Below are positions 10,403 through 22,391 of a DNA stretch of 64,000 nt, piece by piece. This DNA is from Rhineura floridana (lineage: Eukaryota > Chordata > Lepidosauria > Squamata > Rhineuridae), in NCBI RefSeq assembly GCF_030035675.1, contig NC_084480.1, forward strand, positions 251,159,981 through 251,223,980. The letters are read 5' to 3'. Position 1 is the first letter of the stretch, and each line of letters starts with the position of its first letter. Position numbers and translations under genes: made by a program. The notes under the pieces are model-generated. The model was not told where the DNA came from, did no database searches, and worked only from the letters and a program-made list of their open reading frames with translations.

Positions 10403-11549
10403 AGGGCTGTCTGAATCATGAACCAAACTGGGCCAATTTCCACTGATTTGTTCTCTCTCTTGATCAAGTTGAGGCATCTGCAAATTATTACAAGGCAGGT
10501 CAGGTTGACCCAAATCAATTTGTAGTGATTTGTGCCAATCTGTAGCTCAAAACACTCTCAGAAAGCCAGACAGGCTATCTCCAAAGTGTTGCATTTCTTA
10601 ATTACAACACCATAAAAGGAGAACACCGAAGTAGTGAGATGGAGAGGGGAGGAAGAGGAGCTGCTTTTTGTGAGCTGCAGGGCTAGAATCTCACCCTCCA
10701 ATCAGAGTATTTGGGGGAGGGGAAACAGGAGGGGAGCTGGACTTTGCTTATTGAGAGATGCAGGGCTAGAATCTCACTCCACCCCACAGTCACCAATCAC
10801 TGCACTTGTTGGGGAGAGATGGTGAAGTGTTAAAATACAGCAAGCTCACACTGCCTTCACTTGTTTGTAAGTTCTGTCTCTTAGAAAGTGTTCAGTGATA
10901 TTTGTTCAGCTTGTGTTTTGTTTCCTTCACAGTACCCTACCCAGTGTTATAGTTTGTTTTCTATCCTTTCCCAATCAATCCCACTCCAATCCTTATAAAA
11001 ATGTGTGTAGTCTGTGTCTTAATCTTATAGTTACTTAGGCAATGTCACACTTCCCTTATTCTGCCTGCCCACCCTCCTCCTTTTTGGCCCTACTTTTAAA
11101 GATAACATTTATTTACAGCTGTGCTCTGTTTTTTGTGACTGTCTTTATTAGTACTTCATCTTTTCTCTGTGTGGGTCAGTAAGTCTCATTACTACATCAT
11201 ACACAGTCAGTGCACAAGCAGCACACATACAGAGTAATATTACAGACATCAGTGCAGTACGGTTTATTTAAAAGCACATTTAAAGGTGTCTAGTACAAAA
11301 CTCCCTGGAGCTACCTGTCTGAATTTTGTCAGAGTTAATCCCCTCTTGAGGGGCTACCATGTCTCCATACTTCATGCATTTATGTGGAAAAAATGTAATG
11401 GCCATTTTGATTTCCCGATAAAAATGAATGGGATTTCTGAAGATTTGCATTTCCAGGTCAGTCTGGATCAATCCGAATTGGATTGGGATGAATCTAAATA
11501 GCAGAATTGGTTCCTGAATCAGACTGGGGGTGGCCTTGCACAGCCCTAG
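10403..11549. mobile_element. Non-autonomous DNA transposon with CTAGGGCTGT termini
   Basis: The left end CTAGGGCTGTCTGAATCATG and the right end, read inverted, CTAGGGCTGTGCAAGGCC agree over the terminal ten bases. Both sub-terminal regions carry GAATC/GGATTC-rich blocks. No transposase reading between. Possibly a relative of the TAGGGATG hAT family; target duplication not certain. Confidence 0.5.
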
Positions 11550-11639
11550 TAGAAACCTTAATTAGCCTCTAAGTCAATGCATCTATATGCATTTGGGCCC
11601 CCTTCACATTGACACCAAATGCATGGCCTTGTTCCTAAC

Positions 11640-11832
11640 CATGAATGCATGAAAGGTTTTCTGTGCTGAATCAGATCAGTGGTCTTTTTTACTTTAGTAT
11701 TTTCTATTCTAATGAGCAGCACCTGTCCAGATATTGAGGCAGGGGTTATTGCTCTAGTCCTGCTATGTGATGCCCTTTTGAATGGAGATGCAGGAACTTG
11801 AACCAGGGACCTCCCATAATAATAGGACCCTC
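11640..11832 (-). mobile_element. Degraded tRNA-Ala-type SINE
   Basis: CTGTGCTGAATCAGATCAGTGG, GGCAGGGGTTATTGC and TGGAGATGCAGGAACTTGAA, with ACCAGGGACCTCCC, follow the order of the better copies at 57559 and 63470. It is older and lacks a clear 3' half. Confidence 0.5.
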
Positions 11833-11917
11833 TCAAGCTGTGAATGCAATTTGTTTTAAATTGTTTTTAGTATTGTATTTTATGTTGTTGTGACTTGCCC
11901 TGGAACCTTTTGGTGAA

Positions 11918-11940
11918 GGATGGATCATCATCATCATCAC
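11918..11940. repeat. ATC microsatellite after an L2-like tail
   Basis: GGATCATCATCATCATCAC follows CCTTTTGGTGAAGGATGG, which resembles the last bases of an L2-like 3' UTR on the + strand. Confidence 0.5.
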
Positions 11941-12484
11941 ATTTGCTCCATTGTTAATACGTAACTTGATAGTTTGGCTACTTGCCATTCTGCTTGTTTC
12001 CTTATATATACAGGAATGGATCTGCAGATCTGCTTTGCCAAACCCATGTGATTCCAATCATTGCACACACAAAGCAGGATGTTGTGCATGCTTCTGTACA
12101 TGCTTACCTTCTTAACACTTTTTCAGGTCGGGGACAGCAGGCGGAAGGTGTCAATGGCATGAGAATACCAGTGCTGTCACCTAATTATATACGTTTACAT
12201 ATGAATATAACAGTATATAGCTGAAAAAAAATATTATGCATGGATGTGTCCACATCTTTGAAACACATTTCCTCTGTTGTAAAAAAAATGAGAAATTCTT
12301 CTTATAAAATGGCTCTTGCCACCCGGAGTTATTGTAAGTATTGTAAAAATAATTTCTTTGAAACATCCAATTCCTGATTAATGAGGGCACGTTTTTTTAA
12401 CAGTACAATTCTATATATGTTCATACAAAAGCCCCATTGATTTCAATGGGATTTATTCTCATGTAAGTGTGTGTGTGCATTTCA

Positions 12485-12562
12485 GATGTTGTTGAGCTAC
12501 AATTCCCATCACCACCCTCAGCAAGCATGGTCTGATGGGAGTTGTAGTCCAACAACATGTTG
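12485..12562. mobile_element. Short palindromic MITE
   Basis: GATGTTGTTGAGCTACAATTCCCATC mirrors GATGGGAGTTGTAGTCCAACAACATG around a 20-bp spacer. This is a near-perfect hairpin family also seen in degraded form at about 2770, 10140, 17380 and 38350. Confidence 0.5.
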
Positions 12563-13437
12563 GAATGAATAATGTTGTTTATCACTGGAGTATATGATTG
12601 TAGTCCTAATGAAACATTTTAAAATCTGTTGACCAAATTGATTAACAAAACTGCAGCCATAGAGAATCCCAGTGTGACTACAATACTGTGTGTGTTTTAA
12701 TGTGAAGAACAGATGTTCAAGCCTACATTTTGAAATAATTCATATTTCTGGTGTTGATGGTACTAGAGCCAAACAACAAAGGTTCCAAGTGATTGCACTG
12801 AAATGAAATATTATCACTTCTTCTTCTTGGCACAACTATTTGACAGAAAAGTGAATTTGCAATTGGTACCATTTACTGTATTCATTATAAATTGTCATGA
12901 GTCTGAGGTATAACTTTTTCTGCCTCATCTGTTCTGTGAAAGGTAAAATAAATGGAACTGCTCTGACCTTTTTTAGTATTCTGTAATTTGATTCGCTTGC
13001 CATTCCCATCCTCCCTTGTTTACAGCAATCTCCACAACTTGTGACTGGAATGGACAGTCAGTCAAAACAGAATACCGAAAAGGTCACTGAAGTACCATTT
13101 TCTGTAAACTTTTCTCAGAACTCTTGGAGTATTTAAGTCTGTAATCTTGATTTTAATGACAGATTGCCTTGAGATCAGGAAAAAAAGAAGGAAGACATTA
13201 TCAGTTCCCTTTTGTGACAACAGTTGTAATATAGTAGAAGAGTAAAACAGTGTAACTGTTAACTGATACACTGTAACTGCTACAGCGCCCATAGGAATTG
13301 TTCATATTTTCAGTTATTTCTTTTGTTTGTTGAAGTTCTTGGTTTGGATTACAGTTAGAAAATCCTGTTTTGTGACCCACATCTTTGGTTAACTAAAACT
13401 GAAGCCTTTTGATTTCACTTCCTTTAAAAAGACCCAT
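12563..13437. other. No recognisable feature
   Basis: AT-rich, no transposon ends or coding signatures found. Confidence 0.5.
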
Positions 13438-13546
13438 GTTGTTGTAATGTACCTTCAGGTCAATTATGACTTATGATGACCCTATGAATCAACGACCTCC
13501 AATAGCATCTGTCATGAACCACCCTGTTCAGATCTTGTAATTCTAA
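13438..13546 (-). mobile_element. BovB LINE 3'-end fragment
   Basis: Reading inverted, it ends in the BovB tail (ATAAGTCATAATTGACCTGA then ACATTACAACAAC) and matches the corresponding part of the copy at 13847. About 110 bp only. Confidence 0.5.
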
Positions 13547-13599
13547 ACTCACTTATTAGAGAATTAAGATCCATTGAACTAGTGGGACTTGCCTCTGAG

Positions 13600-14485
13600 T
13601 AGGGATGGGTAAATGTATCAATTTTAGTTTCCCATTTTTCAGTATTAAGTTCACTTCTCCACATTTCCACATCAATCTGCAATTTTTATTTTTTAAAAAA
13701 AAATAAAGTCCTCATAAAAATTCATCAGGATTATAGTGCAAATTTTATCTAATGCACACATTTTGCAAAGCGATTTCCCCTAATATATGTAATGCATTTC
13801 TGTATGTTATTTTCACTAAAATATGCATTTTTATGCCAACTTTACTCTTTGTTGTTGTTATGTGCCTTCAGGTTGATTATGACTTATAGCGACCCTATGA
13901 ATCAGTGACCTCCAAGAGCATCTGTCATGAACCACTCTGTTCAGATCTTGTAAGTTCAGGTCTGTGGCTTCCTTTATGGAATCAATCCATCTCTTGTTTG
14001 GCCTTCCTCTTTTTCTACTCCCTTCTGTTTTTCCCAGCATTATTGTCTTTTCTGGTGAATCATGTCTTCTCATGATGTGTCCAAACTTTGATAACCTCAG
14101 TTTCATCATTTTAGCTTCTAGTGATGGTTCTGGTTTAATGTGTTCTAACACCCAATTATTTGTCTTTTTCGTAGTCCATGGTATGCACAAAACTCTCCTC
14201 CAACACCACATTTCAAATGAGTTTATTTTTCTCTTATCTGCTTTTTTCACTGTCCAACTTTCACATCCATAAATAGAGATTGGGAATACCATGGTCTGAA
14301 TGATCCTGACTTTACTGTTCAGACTTTACCATAGTATATTCTTTTTTGATACACATTATTTGGATGGAGAACTGCACTGCAAAATTTAGAGATGGCTGTG
14401 TTTTACTTTGTATTGTTTCAGAATGTGCATATTAGGTAGGTCTGCCTTTAAATGTGACCTGAACAGAATTTCTTCCCAATCCCTA
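13600..14485. mobile_element. hAT-like MITE of the TAGGGATG family with exact 8-bp target duplication
   Basis: The left end TAGGGATGGGTAAA and the inverted right end TAGGGATTGGGAAG are flanked by CCTCTGAG on both sides (13592-13599 and 14486-14493). The interior is AT-rich (AAAATTCATCAGGATT block, shared in inverse with 47212-47636). A BovB fragment is nested inside, hence younger. Confidence 0.5.
13847..14308 (-). mobile_element. BovB (RTE) LINE, 5'-truncated 3' end
   Basis: The minus strand reads YGCESWTVKKADKRKINSFE, then FEMWCWRRVLCIPWTTKKTN and FGHIMRRHDSPEKTIMLGKT, the C-terminal domain of RTE-BovB ORF2, about 140 codons open. It ends in the BovB 3' tail with GTT/AAC triplets. ACTTTACT at 13839-13846 and 14309-14316 may be the target duplication. 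Confidence 0.5.
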
Positions 14486-14493
14486 CCTCTGAG

Positions 14494-15439
14494 TAAAAAT
14501 GCACAGGATTGTGCTTTGTAATTTCACAGTAACTGAATGAGAAAATGAGGTGTTTCTTTCCCCTTTCAAAAGAAGCAAGTTTCTTTTTATTTCTTTTTAT
14601 TTATTTTCATGTTCAGATGAAATGAACTGTGGCTGTACCCTTGATGTAAATAAAGTGAGAACCTTTGCAGTTCCTGGTACTAAATCTGGAATTTGCTTAA
14701 AAGCTGAATGCAGTCAGCCTCCCATTTGTAAGCATTGTTCCATGGATCTAAATTCCAAAAGCTGAACTGGGCCTTACTAATTCTTGATTTTAAAAATTCT
14801 TCTTAGCTTCATGTATAAGAAATCTGTCACTTTTACTATTGCACTTCAGTTGTAATGATCAAGGCTTCTCAGTCCATGTTTCTTGGCATGAAAAGGCCTC
14901 TAGCAGTACATTTTCTCTAGGCTGCTTTTTTTTTTTTAAATCTTTAGACACATTCTTCTGTTCAAAACAGACTATAGATGCTGACCTTCGGGGGAATGCC
15001 ATCTATTACAGTAGGCTTGTTCTCTCCCAAGATGGGATGTTCTGCCTTGTTCTGAAATGACAATGGGACAGGGATTTCAGACCAAATTGTTCTTCTATCT
15101 GATATAAGGACTGAAAAGTAAGTTCTAAGGAAGAGAAGTTGGGATGCTTCTGGGATTTGTTAATTTTGTAATTTTGTGGTTCACAATGCATACCTGCTTA
15201 TATGAGTGATGAAGTATATATTTCAAACTAACCTACTTATCAAATTGAAATACTGAACAGCAGTAAGTGTACACATTATGTAACATTTTGGGAAAGTGCT
15301 TCTGCAAATGAGATATAAAAAGAATTTTGTAATGATGACAGCAGGTTCTAAGATTAGTTATGAGTCACATTGAAACTCTCCCCAAGATAAGGCTAATTCT
15401 GCACTGATATTCATTATCAGTGATTCTGAGTTGGTTCAT
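14494..15439. other. No recognisable feature
   Basis: Short open frames only, none with a motif. GAGTAAAAATGCACAGGATT at the left edge is part of a GAATTC-module copy. Confidence 0.5.
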
Positions 15440-16178
15440 ACACAAGCTTACACAAGGGAGGCTTGGGCTCTCACTTAATATTAAAAAAACCAAAGTGCTT
15501 CATCAACAGGTGTGAACTAGTCCCTCTGTAGCACCATCAATCCAGCTTAATGGTGTGACATTGGAGAACATTGATCATTTCCCCTATCTCGGCAGCCATC
15601 TCTCTGTAAAAGCGGACATCGATGCTGAAATTCAACATCATCTGAGCTCTGCGAGTGCCGCATTATCCTGAATGAAGCGTAGAATGTTCGAGGATCGGGA
15701 TATTCACAGGGAGACCAAAATGCTTATTTACAAAGCAATTGTACTACCAACCTTACTGTATGCCTGTGAAACATGGACTATTTATAAACGCCACTCCAAA
15801 CATCTTGAAAGATTCCACCGATGTTGCCTCTGGAAAATTCTGCAAATTACTTGGGAAGACAGACAGACTAATGTTAGCATTTTGGAAGAAGCAAAGACTA
15901 CCAGTGTTGAAACAATGATCCTTCAACATCAACTTCGCATGTTGTTCGAATACCTAATCACCGTCTTCCAAAGCAGCTACTTTACTCCCAACTTAAGGAT
16001 GGAAAATGGAACATCGGTGGAAAGCAAAAGAGGTTTAAAGATGTTCTTAAAACGAATCTAAAAGAATGTAACATGAACATCAACAACTGGGAAGTCTTGG
16101 CCCATGAATGTCCCAAAGACCTTGTCTTGGAAGACAATCTTACTCGGCCACGAGTGATTGCCAATGACAAAAAATGAT
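15440..16178 (+). mobile_element. Non-LTR reverse transcriptase fragment (C-terminal half)
   Basis: The reading YKRLGLSLNIKKTKVLHQ is followed by HFPYLGSHLSVKADIDAEIQ and LYKAIVLPTLLYACETWTIY (approximate, with frame changes), then HLERFHRCCLWKILQITWED. These are the RT thumb and C-terminal domain of a LINE. A stop before MKRRMF and later frame loss show it is dead. I could not assign the clade. Confidence 0.5.
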
Positions 16179-16388
16179 TCCCCTCACAGAGCTACAACTG
16201 CGAGAGTGGTTTAATAATCAGTCCCTTGTCCCAGAGAACTCTGGGAATTGTAGCTGGGGGAGGGGATAAGACTCTCCTGATAACTCTCAGCATCCTTCAC
16301 AAACTACATTTCCCAGGATTCTCTGGGGGAAACCATGACATTTAAAATGTAGTAATAGTGGAATAAATGCATGGTATGAATGTGGCGC
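16168..16388. mobile_element. Palindromic MITE, partial copy
   Basis: The right half of the family at 6508: CCCCTCACAGAGCTACAACT, AACTCTGGGAATTGTAGCTG, AAACTACATTTCCCAGGATT and a TGGTATGAATGTGGCG end. The left terminus is missing. Confidence 0.5.
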
Positions 16389-16439
16389 AGGGAAACTTTA
16401 GCAAAGTCCCTGGCCCCACAATGAAAAAGAAGAAAATTT

Positions 16440-16506
16440 TATTTACTTATTTATTTATTTGATTTATATTCCACACTTCCTCCCAGTAGGAACCCAGGGT
16501 GGCAAA
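16440..16506 (-). mobile_element. L2-like LINE 3'-tail fragment
   Basis: TTATTTATTTATTTGATTTATATTCC followed by TTCCTCCCAGTAGGAACCCA, an inverted L2 tail of the 7504/42177 family. Confidence 0.5.
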
Positions 16507-17373
16507 AATATGAATTTGGGTGGGATGGATAGATAAAGGAAGATAAAGAATAAAATAGGCTGATTATTGGCATTCCAGTTGACTAACTGGCTTTCTTTTA
16601 ATTAAATTAATAGTTACTTAACTGATTACAGTTTTCTAATAGTGTGAAATTTTTAATGAATGCTTATTCTGCTTAACAGTCTGGTCTCATGGATAAGCCT
16701 TGGCTGGTTCAAAGCAATGATACACTTTATCCAATGATCCATTACCACAGTACAACAACTCATAGGATTGTACCAGAAATAATACTGGAGAATATGAGAA
16801 AATGTATTAACCTATTACCCAAGTCAATAAATGTATACCTTTTGATTAAAACAACAGTCACACACAAAGGATAGCTCCAATTAAAAATTCTCACTTTTAA
16901 TATTTGATTAAAGAATAAATTGATTAACATTTTTACCCATAGGGAGGGAAATCAAGTGCATGCATACTTCTGTGAATTTTATTAAATTAAAAAGAATGCC
17001 GTACTCTAAAATGCAGCATTAAATGTGTGACTTATGACAGTGTGATTTCATTCACTCAAACTAGTGAAGGGGGTGTTGCACCACTTGGAATAACCTAGCT
17101 TCTCTGTATTTTGGAGCTAACTGACAAATTGGGAGGTGGATGTCTATTTCTGAGGTGTTGATATAACTTACTAATCTAACTTGAGGCATTACCACTAACG
17201 TGTTATGATACTTTTGCTTCACAATCCATTTGGTGCAACTGGTTATTTTATATGTGGCTTACCAGCTTAGTGGTTCACTTTTTACATGTCAGTGGCTCAT
17301 TGACAGAATATAGTCCTTTCATTTTAAACTCTTGTTTAAAAAAGAAAAAGAAAGTACGGCTAAAAAAAGCTGA
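16507..17373. other. No recognisable feature
   Basis: AT-rich; nothing beyond simple sequence. Confidence 0.5.
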
Positions 17374-17456
17374 ACTGTGGCCCTCCGGATGCCCATCATT
17401 CTTCACTATTGGCCATTTTAGCTGGGACTGATGAGAACTGGAGTTCATAACATATT
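17374..17456. mobile_element. Degraded palindromic MITE
   Basis: GTGGCCCTCCGGATGCCCATC and ACTGATGAGAACTGGAGTTC recall the GGGAGTTGTAGTCC palindrome family, directly before the CR1. Confidence 0.5.
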
Positions 17457-17469
17457 GTCCTCACCACCC

Positions 17470-20400
17470 CAATCTCTGAGTAGTGCGAAACATTCAGGGA
17501 TTCATTCCTGTGCTTACCCAGGGTTTGGTTTCCTTGGAAAGAAGGAAATTTAAAATTAATGGGGCAAGTAACAAAAGGAATGTGGTGCTTGGAGTCTACT
17601 ACCGACCACCCAATCAAGAAGAAGACGAGAATGTAACTTTTGAAAAGCAAATTGCCAATGTTTTGAGGAGGCATCATGTAGTAGTAATGGGAGACTTCAA
17701 TTATCCCGATATCTGTTGGGAGACTAATTCTGCCAAACACGCCCCCTCCAAGAAATTTCTGACTTGTGTGGAGATAACTTTCTCCTACAGAAAATGGAGG
17801 AAGCAACCAGAGAATCAGCTATGCTGGACTTGATTCTAACCAATAGAGATGCTTTGGTGGATGAAGTGGCAGTTATAGGAACTCTGGGAGAAAGTGACCA
17901 CACTATACTTGAATTCTTGATTTTAATGGAAGCAAAAGCTGAGAGTAGCCCTACCTGCACCCTGGACTTCAGGAAAGCTGATTTTAATAAACTCAGAACA
18001 ATTCTAAGTACAGTAGGGCCCCACTCATATGGCAGGTTCTGTTCCAGGCCCTCACCGAAAAGCAAAAACCTCCAGAAAGTGGGGCCCTACTCAGCTGTAG
18101 CATGCAAGCTCCCCGCCTTACAGCTGATTGCACAATCAACTGTAGCATGGGGAGCTCAAGCAGCCGCATTCCAGCTGACAGGGATCAGCTGTAGCGCAAG
18201 AGCTCCCCGTGCTCCAGCTGATCACATGCTCCAGCTGACAGCGATCAGCTGTAGCACGGGGAGCATGTGTGCTCCAGCTGATCCCTGTCAGCTGTACCGT
18301 GCAATCAGCTGGAGCGCAGGGAGCTCACACACTCCAGCTGATAGCTGTCAGCTGGAGCACGCTGGCTGGAACTCCCTGTGCTACAGCTGATTGCCCTGCT
18401 GGCACCACCGTATTAGCAGAATGCTGAAAAATGGGGCGCCGACAAGCAGGGCCCTACTGTACAGTTCCATTGCAAGCCACCCTAATGAGAAAAGGAGTCC
18501 AAGATGGGTGGGAGTTTCTAAAAAAGAAAATTCTAAAAGTGCAATGGCAAGCAATTCCAACAAGGATAAAAGGGGGGAAACAGCAGAAGAAGCCAATGTG
18601 GATTCACAAAAAGCTTAGAGATGACTTGAAAACAAAAAAGGACACATATAGGAAGTGAAAAGAAGGCCAGGCCACAAAGGAAGAGTACAGGCAGGTATCA
18701 CGGAATTGCAAGGATGGTATCAGGAAGGCTAAAGCTGAGAATGAGCTGAGGTTAGAGATCGTTGCTAAAAGCAACAAAAAAGCTTTCTTCAGGTATGTCC
18801 ATAGTAAAAGACAGAGAAAAGAAATGGTGGCACAGCTACTCAACGAGGATAGCAAAATAACAACAGATGACAAAGAAAAAGCAGAAGTGCTCAATTCCTA
18901 CTTTGGCTCAGTCTGGTCCCAAAAAAGGGTCTATGACCCGGGAAACATGAAGTAGAAGGGACAAGATTGGAGCTTGAGATTGATAGACAAATGGTCAAGG
19001 AATACCTAATCACTTTGAATGAGGTCAAATCGGCAGGGCCCAATAAACTGCATCCTAGAGTATTGAAGGAACTGGCTGAAGAATTCTCAGAACGGCTGTC
19101 TATTATATTTGTGAAATCGTGGAGGACCGGTGAAGTGCCAGATGACTGGAGGAGAGCTAATGTTGTCCCTATCTTCAAAAAGGGCAAAAAGGAGGAACCG
19201 GGAATCTACAGACCAGTCAGCCTAACATCAATCCTTGGAAAAACTCTGGAGCAGATTATAAAGCAGTCAATCTGTAAGCACATTGAAAACAATGCAGTGA
19301 TTACTAGGAGCCAACATGGATTTATGAACAAATCCTGCCAAACTACTCTTATCTCATTTTTTGACCGGGTAACCTCACTTGTAGACTGTGGGAATGCTGT
19401 GGACATAATATACCTCAACTTCAGCAAAGCTTTTGACAAAGTGCCCCATGATATTCGGATTAGAAAGCTAGCTAAATGTGGGCTGGATGGAACAACTATC
19501 AGGTGGATCCACAATTGGCTCCAGAATCATACTCAAAGGGTGCTTATCAATGGTTCCTTCTCAAACTGGGCAGAAGTAACAAGTGGGGTACCACAGGGCT
19601 CAGTGCTGGGCCCAGTGCTCTTCAACATTTTTATTAACAACTTGGATGAGGAGGTACAGAGCTTATCAAATTTGCAGATGATACAAAATTGGGGGGCACA
19701 GCTAATACCGTGGAAGACAGAAACAAAATTCAAAGGGACCTTGATAGGCTGGAGCATTGGGTTGAAAACAACAGAATGAAACTCAAGAGGGATAAATGCA
19801 AAGTTCTACCCTTAGGAAAAAGAAACCAAATGTACAGTTATAAGATGGGGGATACTTGGCTCAGCAATACGACATGTGAGAAGGATCTTGGAATTGTCGT
19901 TGATCACAAGCTGAATATGAGCCAACAGTGTGATGTGGCTGCTATATTAGGCTGCATTAACAGAAGTATAGTTTCCAAATCGCAGGAAGTATTAGTTCCC
20001 CTCTATTCAGCACTGGTTAGGCCTCATCATGAGTAGTGTGTCCATTCTGGTCTCCGCACTTCAAGAAGGATGCAGACAAACTGGAACAGGATCAGAGGAT
20101 TGCAACAAGGATGACCAGGGGACTGGAAACAGAGCCCTATGAGGAGAGACTGAAAGAACTGGGCATGTTTAACTTGGAGAAGAGAAGACTGAGGGGAGAT
20201 ATGATAGCACTCTTCAAGTACATGAAAGGTTTTCACACAGAGGAGGGCCGGGATCTCTTCTTGATCGTCCCAGAGTGCAGGACATGGAATCATGGGCTCA
20301 AGTTGCAGGAAGCCAGATTTCAAATGAACATCCAGAAAAACATCCTAACTGTTAGAGCTATACAACAATGGAACCAATTACCTGGAGAGGTAGTGGGGTC

Positions 20401-20541
20401 TCCGACACTGGAGGCATTCAAGAGGCAGCTGGACAGCCATCTGTCGTGAATGCTTTGATTTGGATTCCTGTATTGAGCAGGGGGTTGGACTGATGGCCTT
20501 ACAGGCCCCTTCCAACTCTACTATTCTATGATTCTATAAGT
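17470..20541 (+). mobile_element. CR1 LINE, long but decayed copy (endonuclease, reverse transcriptase, 3' end)
   Basis: The order is that of a CR1 ORF2. An endonuclease part contains GVYYRPPNQEE and GDFNYPDI (about 17590-17710), then LDLILTNRDALV and ESDHTILEF (about 17825-17915). A linker follows with EEYRQVSRNCKDGIRKAKA (about 18680-18735). The reverse transcriptase has [39 protein letters not shown] and [19 protein letters not shown] (about 19030-19650). The catalytic [10 protein letters not shown] (about 19668-19697) sits in another frame from the upstream RT motifs. The thumb and C-terminus continue to 20449, followed by the typical CR1 3' UTR ending in TTCTATGATTCTAT. At least four frame changes show it is not active. 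A Tigger-like transposon interrupts it at 18011-18459. Confidence 0.5.
18011..18459 (+). mobile_element. Tigger/pogo-like MITE inserted in the CR1 (TA target duplication)
   Basis: The ends are CAGTAGGGCCC and GGGCCCTACTG, inverted repeats flanked by TA on both sides, the mariner/Tigger signature. The left end continues GGCAGGTTCTGTTCCAGGCC, close to Tigger sub-terminal sequence. CR1 reading resumes directly after the right TA, so the insertion postdates the CR1. The interior is made of alternating copies of CAGCTGATC/CAGCTGACAG-type units, a GC-rich internal array rather than a transposase gene. Confidence 0.5.
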
Positions 20542-20546
20542 TCAGC

Positions 20547-20587
20547 AGAAGGCCAGGCCACAAAGGAAGAGTACAGGCAGGTATCAC
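20547..20587 (+). repeat. 41-bp exact copy of an internal CR1 segment
   Basis: Identical base for base to 18661-18701, which encodes the EGQATKEEYRQV segment of the CR1 linker. It lies six bases past the CR1 3' end and is cut off by an LTR-like sequence. Probably the stub of a second CR1 fragment. Confidence 0.5.
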
Positions 20588-21020
20588 ATATATAGTTTTT
20601 ATTTACACATATTCACAACCTGAGCATAAGATGGAGGGTTTCTCAGCATTAACAGTCCATGAGATCTTGCTCCCCAAGACCCATAGCTTTGGGCTCCCTG
20701 CAGACACAGAAAATAAGCAAGGCTCTCTGTCTCTTTTCAGTTCCCATTCTTTCCTCAGACTAACTCTAATACAGACACACAAACTACTTCCTTGCTGGGG
20801 GGAGGGAAAGCCTCTTTCCTGAAAAGAGTTCTTAATGGGCCACGTTGCTCCCCTAGGAGATTCTTACACTTGTTAATGGGGGCACTTTGCTGAATCCAGT
20901 AACTTATGAATAAAACTAGTCTGACGAAAAGAGCAGGTTTCTTCCTCTGCAGATCCCAAATCAGAGGCTGGCAAGGGGATTCATAGAAATCATCCATCTC
21001 ATCCCCCAAATGCCATAACA
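20588..21020 (-). mobile_element. LTR-retroelement fossil (solo LTR, 3' end not found)
   Basis: On the minus strand it starts TGTTATGGCATTTGGGGG and near the other end has GTAAATAAAAACTATATATG, a polyadenylation-like signal, as in squamate ERV LTRs. Internal open frames are chance. The canonical CA end and target duplication are not visible on the CR1 side. Confidence 0.5.
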
Positions 21021-21025
21021 CCATG

Positions 21026-22242
21026 GAAGGTCACAGGTTAGCCACCTCTGATCTAAGGTTTATGTGGTATCACTATCAATTATCTTCTTGGCTCCTTTGA
21101 ATTAAAGACTTTATTCTTACAGAGATATAAGTAGTATATAAGTAGTATGTGCACTACCACAAAGCTGTACACTAAAAATCACAAATGGATGTTTTATGGG
21201 AACCATCTGAGATCTGCATTCAGAATGAATCCTGGATAAGCACTCTCAACATAACATATGAGGAAGTGATAAACTGCATGGAAGAGTCTTTTACATGGAG
21301 TTAAAACAAGGATTTAGGGGAGAGGGCTGTTACAAGCTCACTGACGGTCAGCCCAAGGTATTTTGCTTCCCATGCCAATGGACAAGATTATTCTACCTGC
21401 ACCAGCCAAAGCTCATCAACAAATTGATTCCAAGTCAGAGTCCATGCAAAGTTGGAAAATACACAAAATTATCCATGCAAAATACATATAATCTACAGCC
21501 AGCTTAATTTCAAGCCAGACAATAGACTGGCATGCATGGCTTTATTCCACTTTACATCAAAATGTCCTTGAGAAGTAAACTAGGCAAAGCAGTAATGACT
21601 TACCACGAAAGAAAGAAAAAAACAAGAGCTATTGAATCAGACTGATGTTGCTTAGGGGCCTATGCTTGTATGAATACTACACATACTTTTTTGAAATCAA
21701 AAAACGTTTCCTATATTTATAATCAGAAATAGCTGATAATAACAAAACTGGTATGGGGTAGTTTCCCCCCAGTATCTGGGAACCTCACACTTGTTTCCTA
21801 ATGGGGCGGGGAGGCAGACATGCCATGGTTCTCCCCCCCCCCCAGCATCTGCTTGCTCAGGTGAGCACCTCATTCCAGCTCATCAGAGGACCAGCTCTGG
21901 TTGAGGACTGACTGATTCAAACAACAACATATATGAGGGGCCTCCAATTCAATACCTGTGGGCACAATAATACCCATTGATGGCTGTCTTGTTTTTTAAA
22001 AAAAAAAAAATTAAAAAAACATTTTGGAATTTGTTTTTTTGGGGCTGATTTTTTGAAATGGCAGGCACTTCCTTCACCTATGGAGGGCCTTTTCTAAATG
22101 TGTGTGGGTAGGCAGGTCTTCAAGTATGCTATGTGTGTGTGATTGAAAGATATGTACTTGGACAGAGATATAGAGGCATGTGTGGTGTGTGTGAGAGAAA
22201 AAAGGGAGGACAGGAAGGGGAGAGAGAAGTATGTGGTGGGTG
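21026..22242. other. No recognisable gene
   Basis: Ordinary AT-rich DNA with poly(A/T) at about 21998-22020 and GT-rich sequence from 22100. Confidence 0.5.
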
Positions 22243-22391
22243 CAGGGCTTTTTTGTAACAGTACTCAACCTTATGGAGTACCAGCTACTCTATTTTTGCT
22301 GCCCATGCCAGACATTTTGTACTAGCACCCATGGTACTTTTATCATGGTATGAGTACCAACACCTCATCTTTCACAAAAAAAAAAACACTG
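22243..22391. mobile_element. Short hAT-like MITE
   Basis: CAGGGCTTTTTTGT on the left pairs with ACAAAAAAAAAAACACTG on the right. The flanks GGTGGGTG and GGTCTGTG agree at six of eight bases. Non-coding. Confidence 0.5.

Noticed and set aside
17764-18390. 208-codon frame, apparently a long novel protein
   Set aside because: Its first part is CR1 endonuclease and the rest reads into the Tigger-like insertion; a chance fusion, not a gene.
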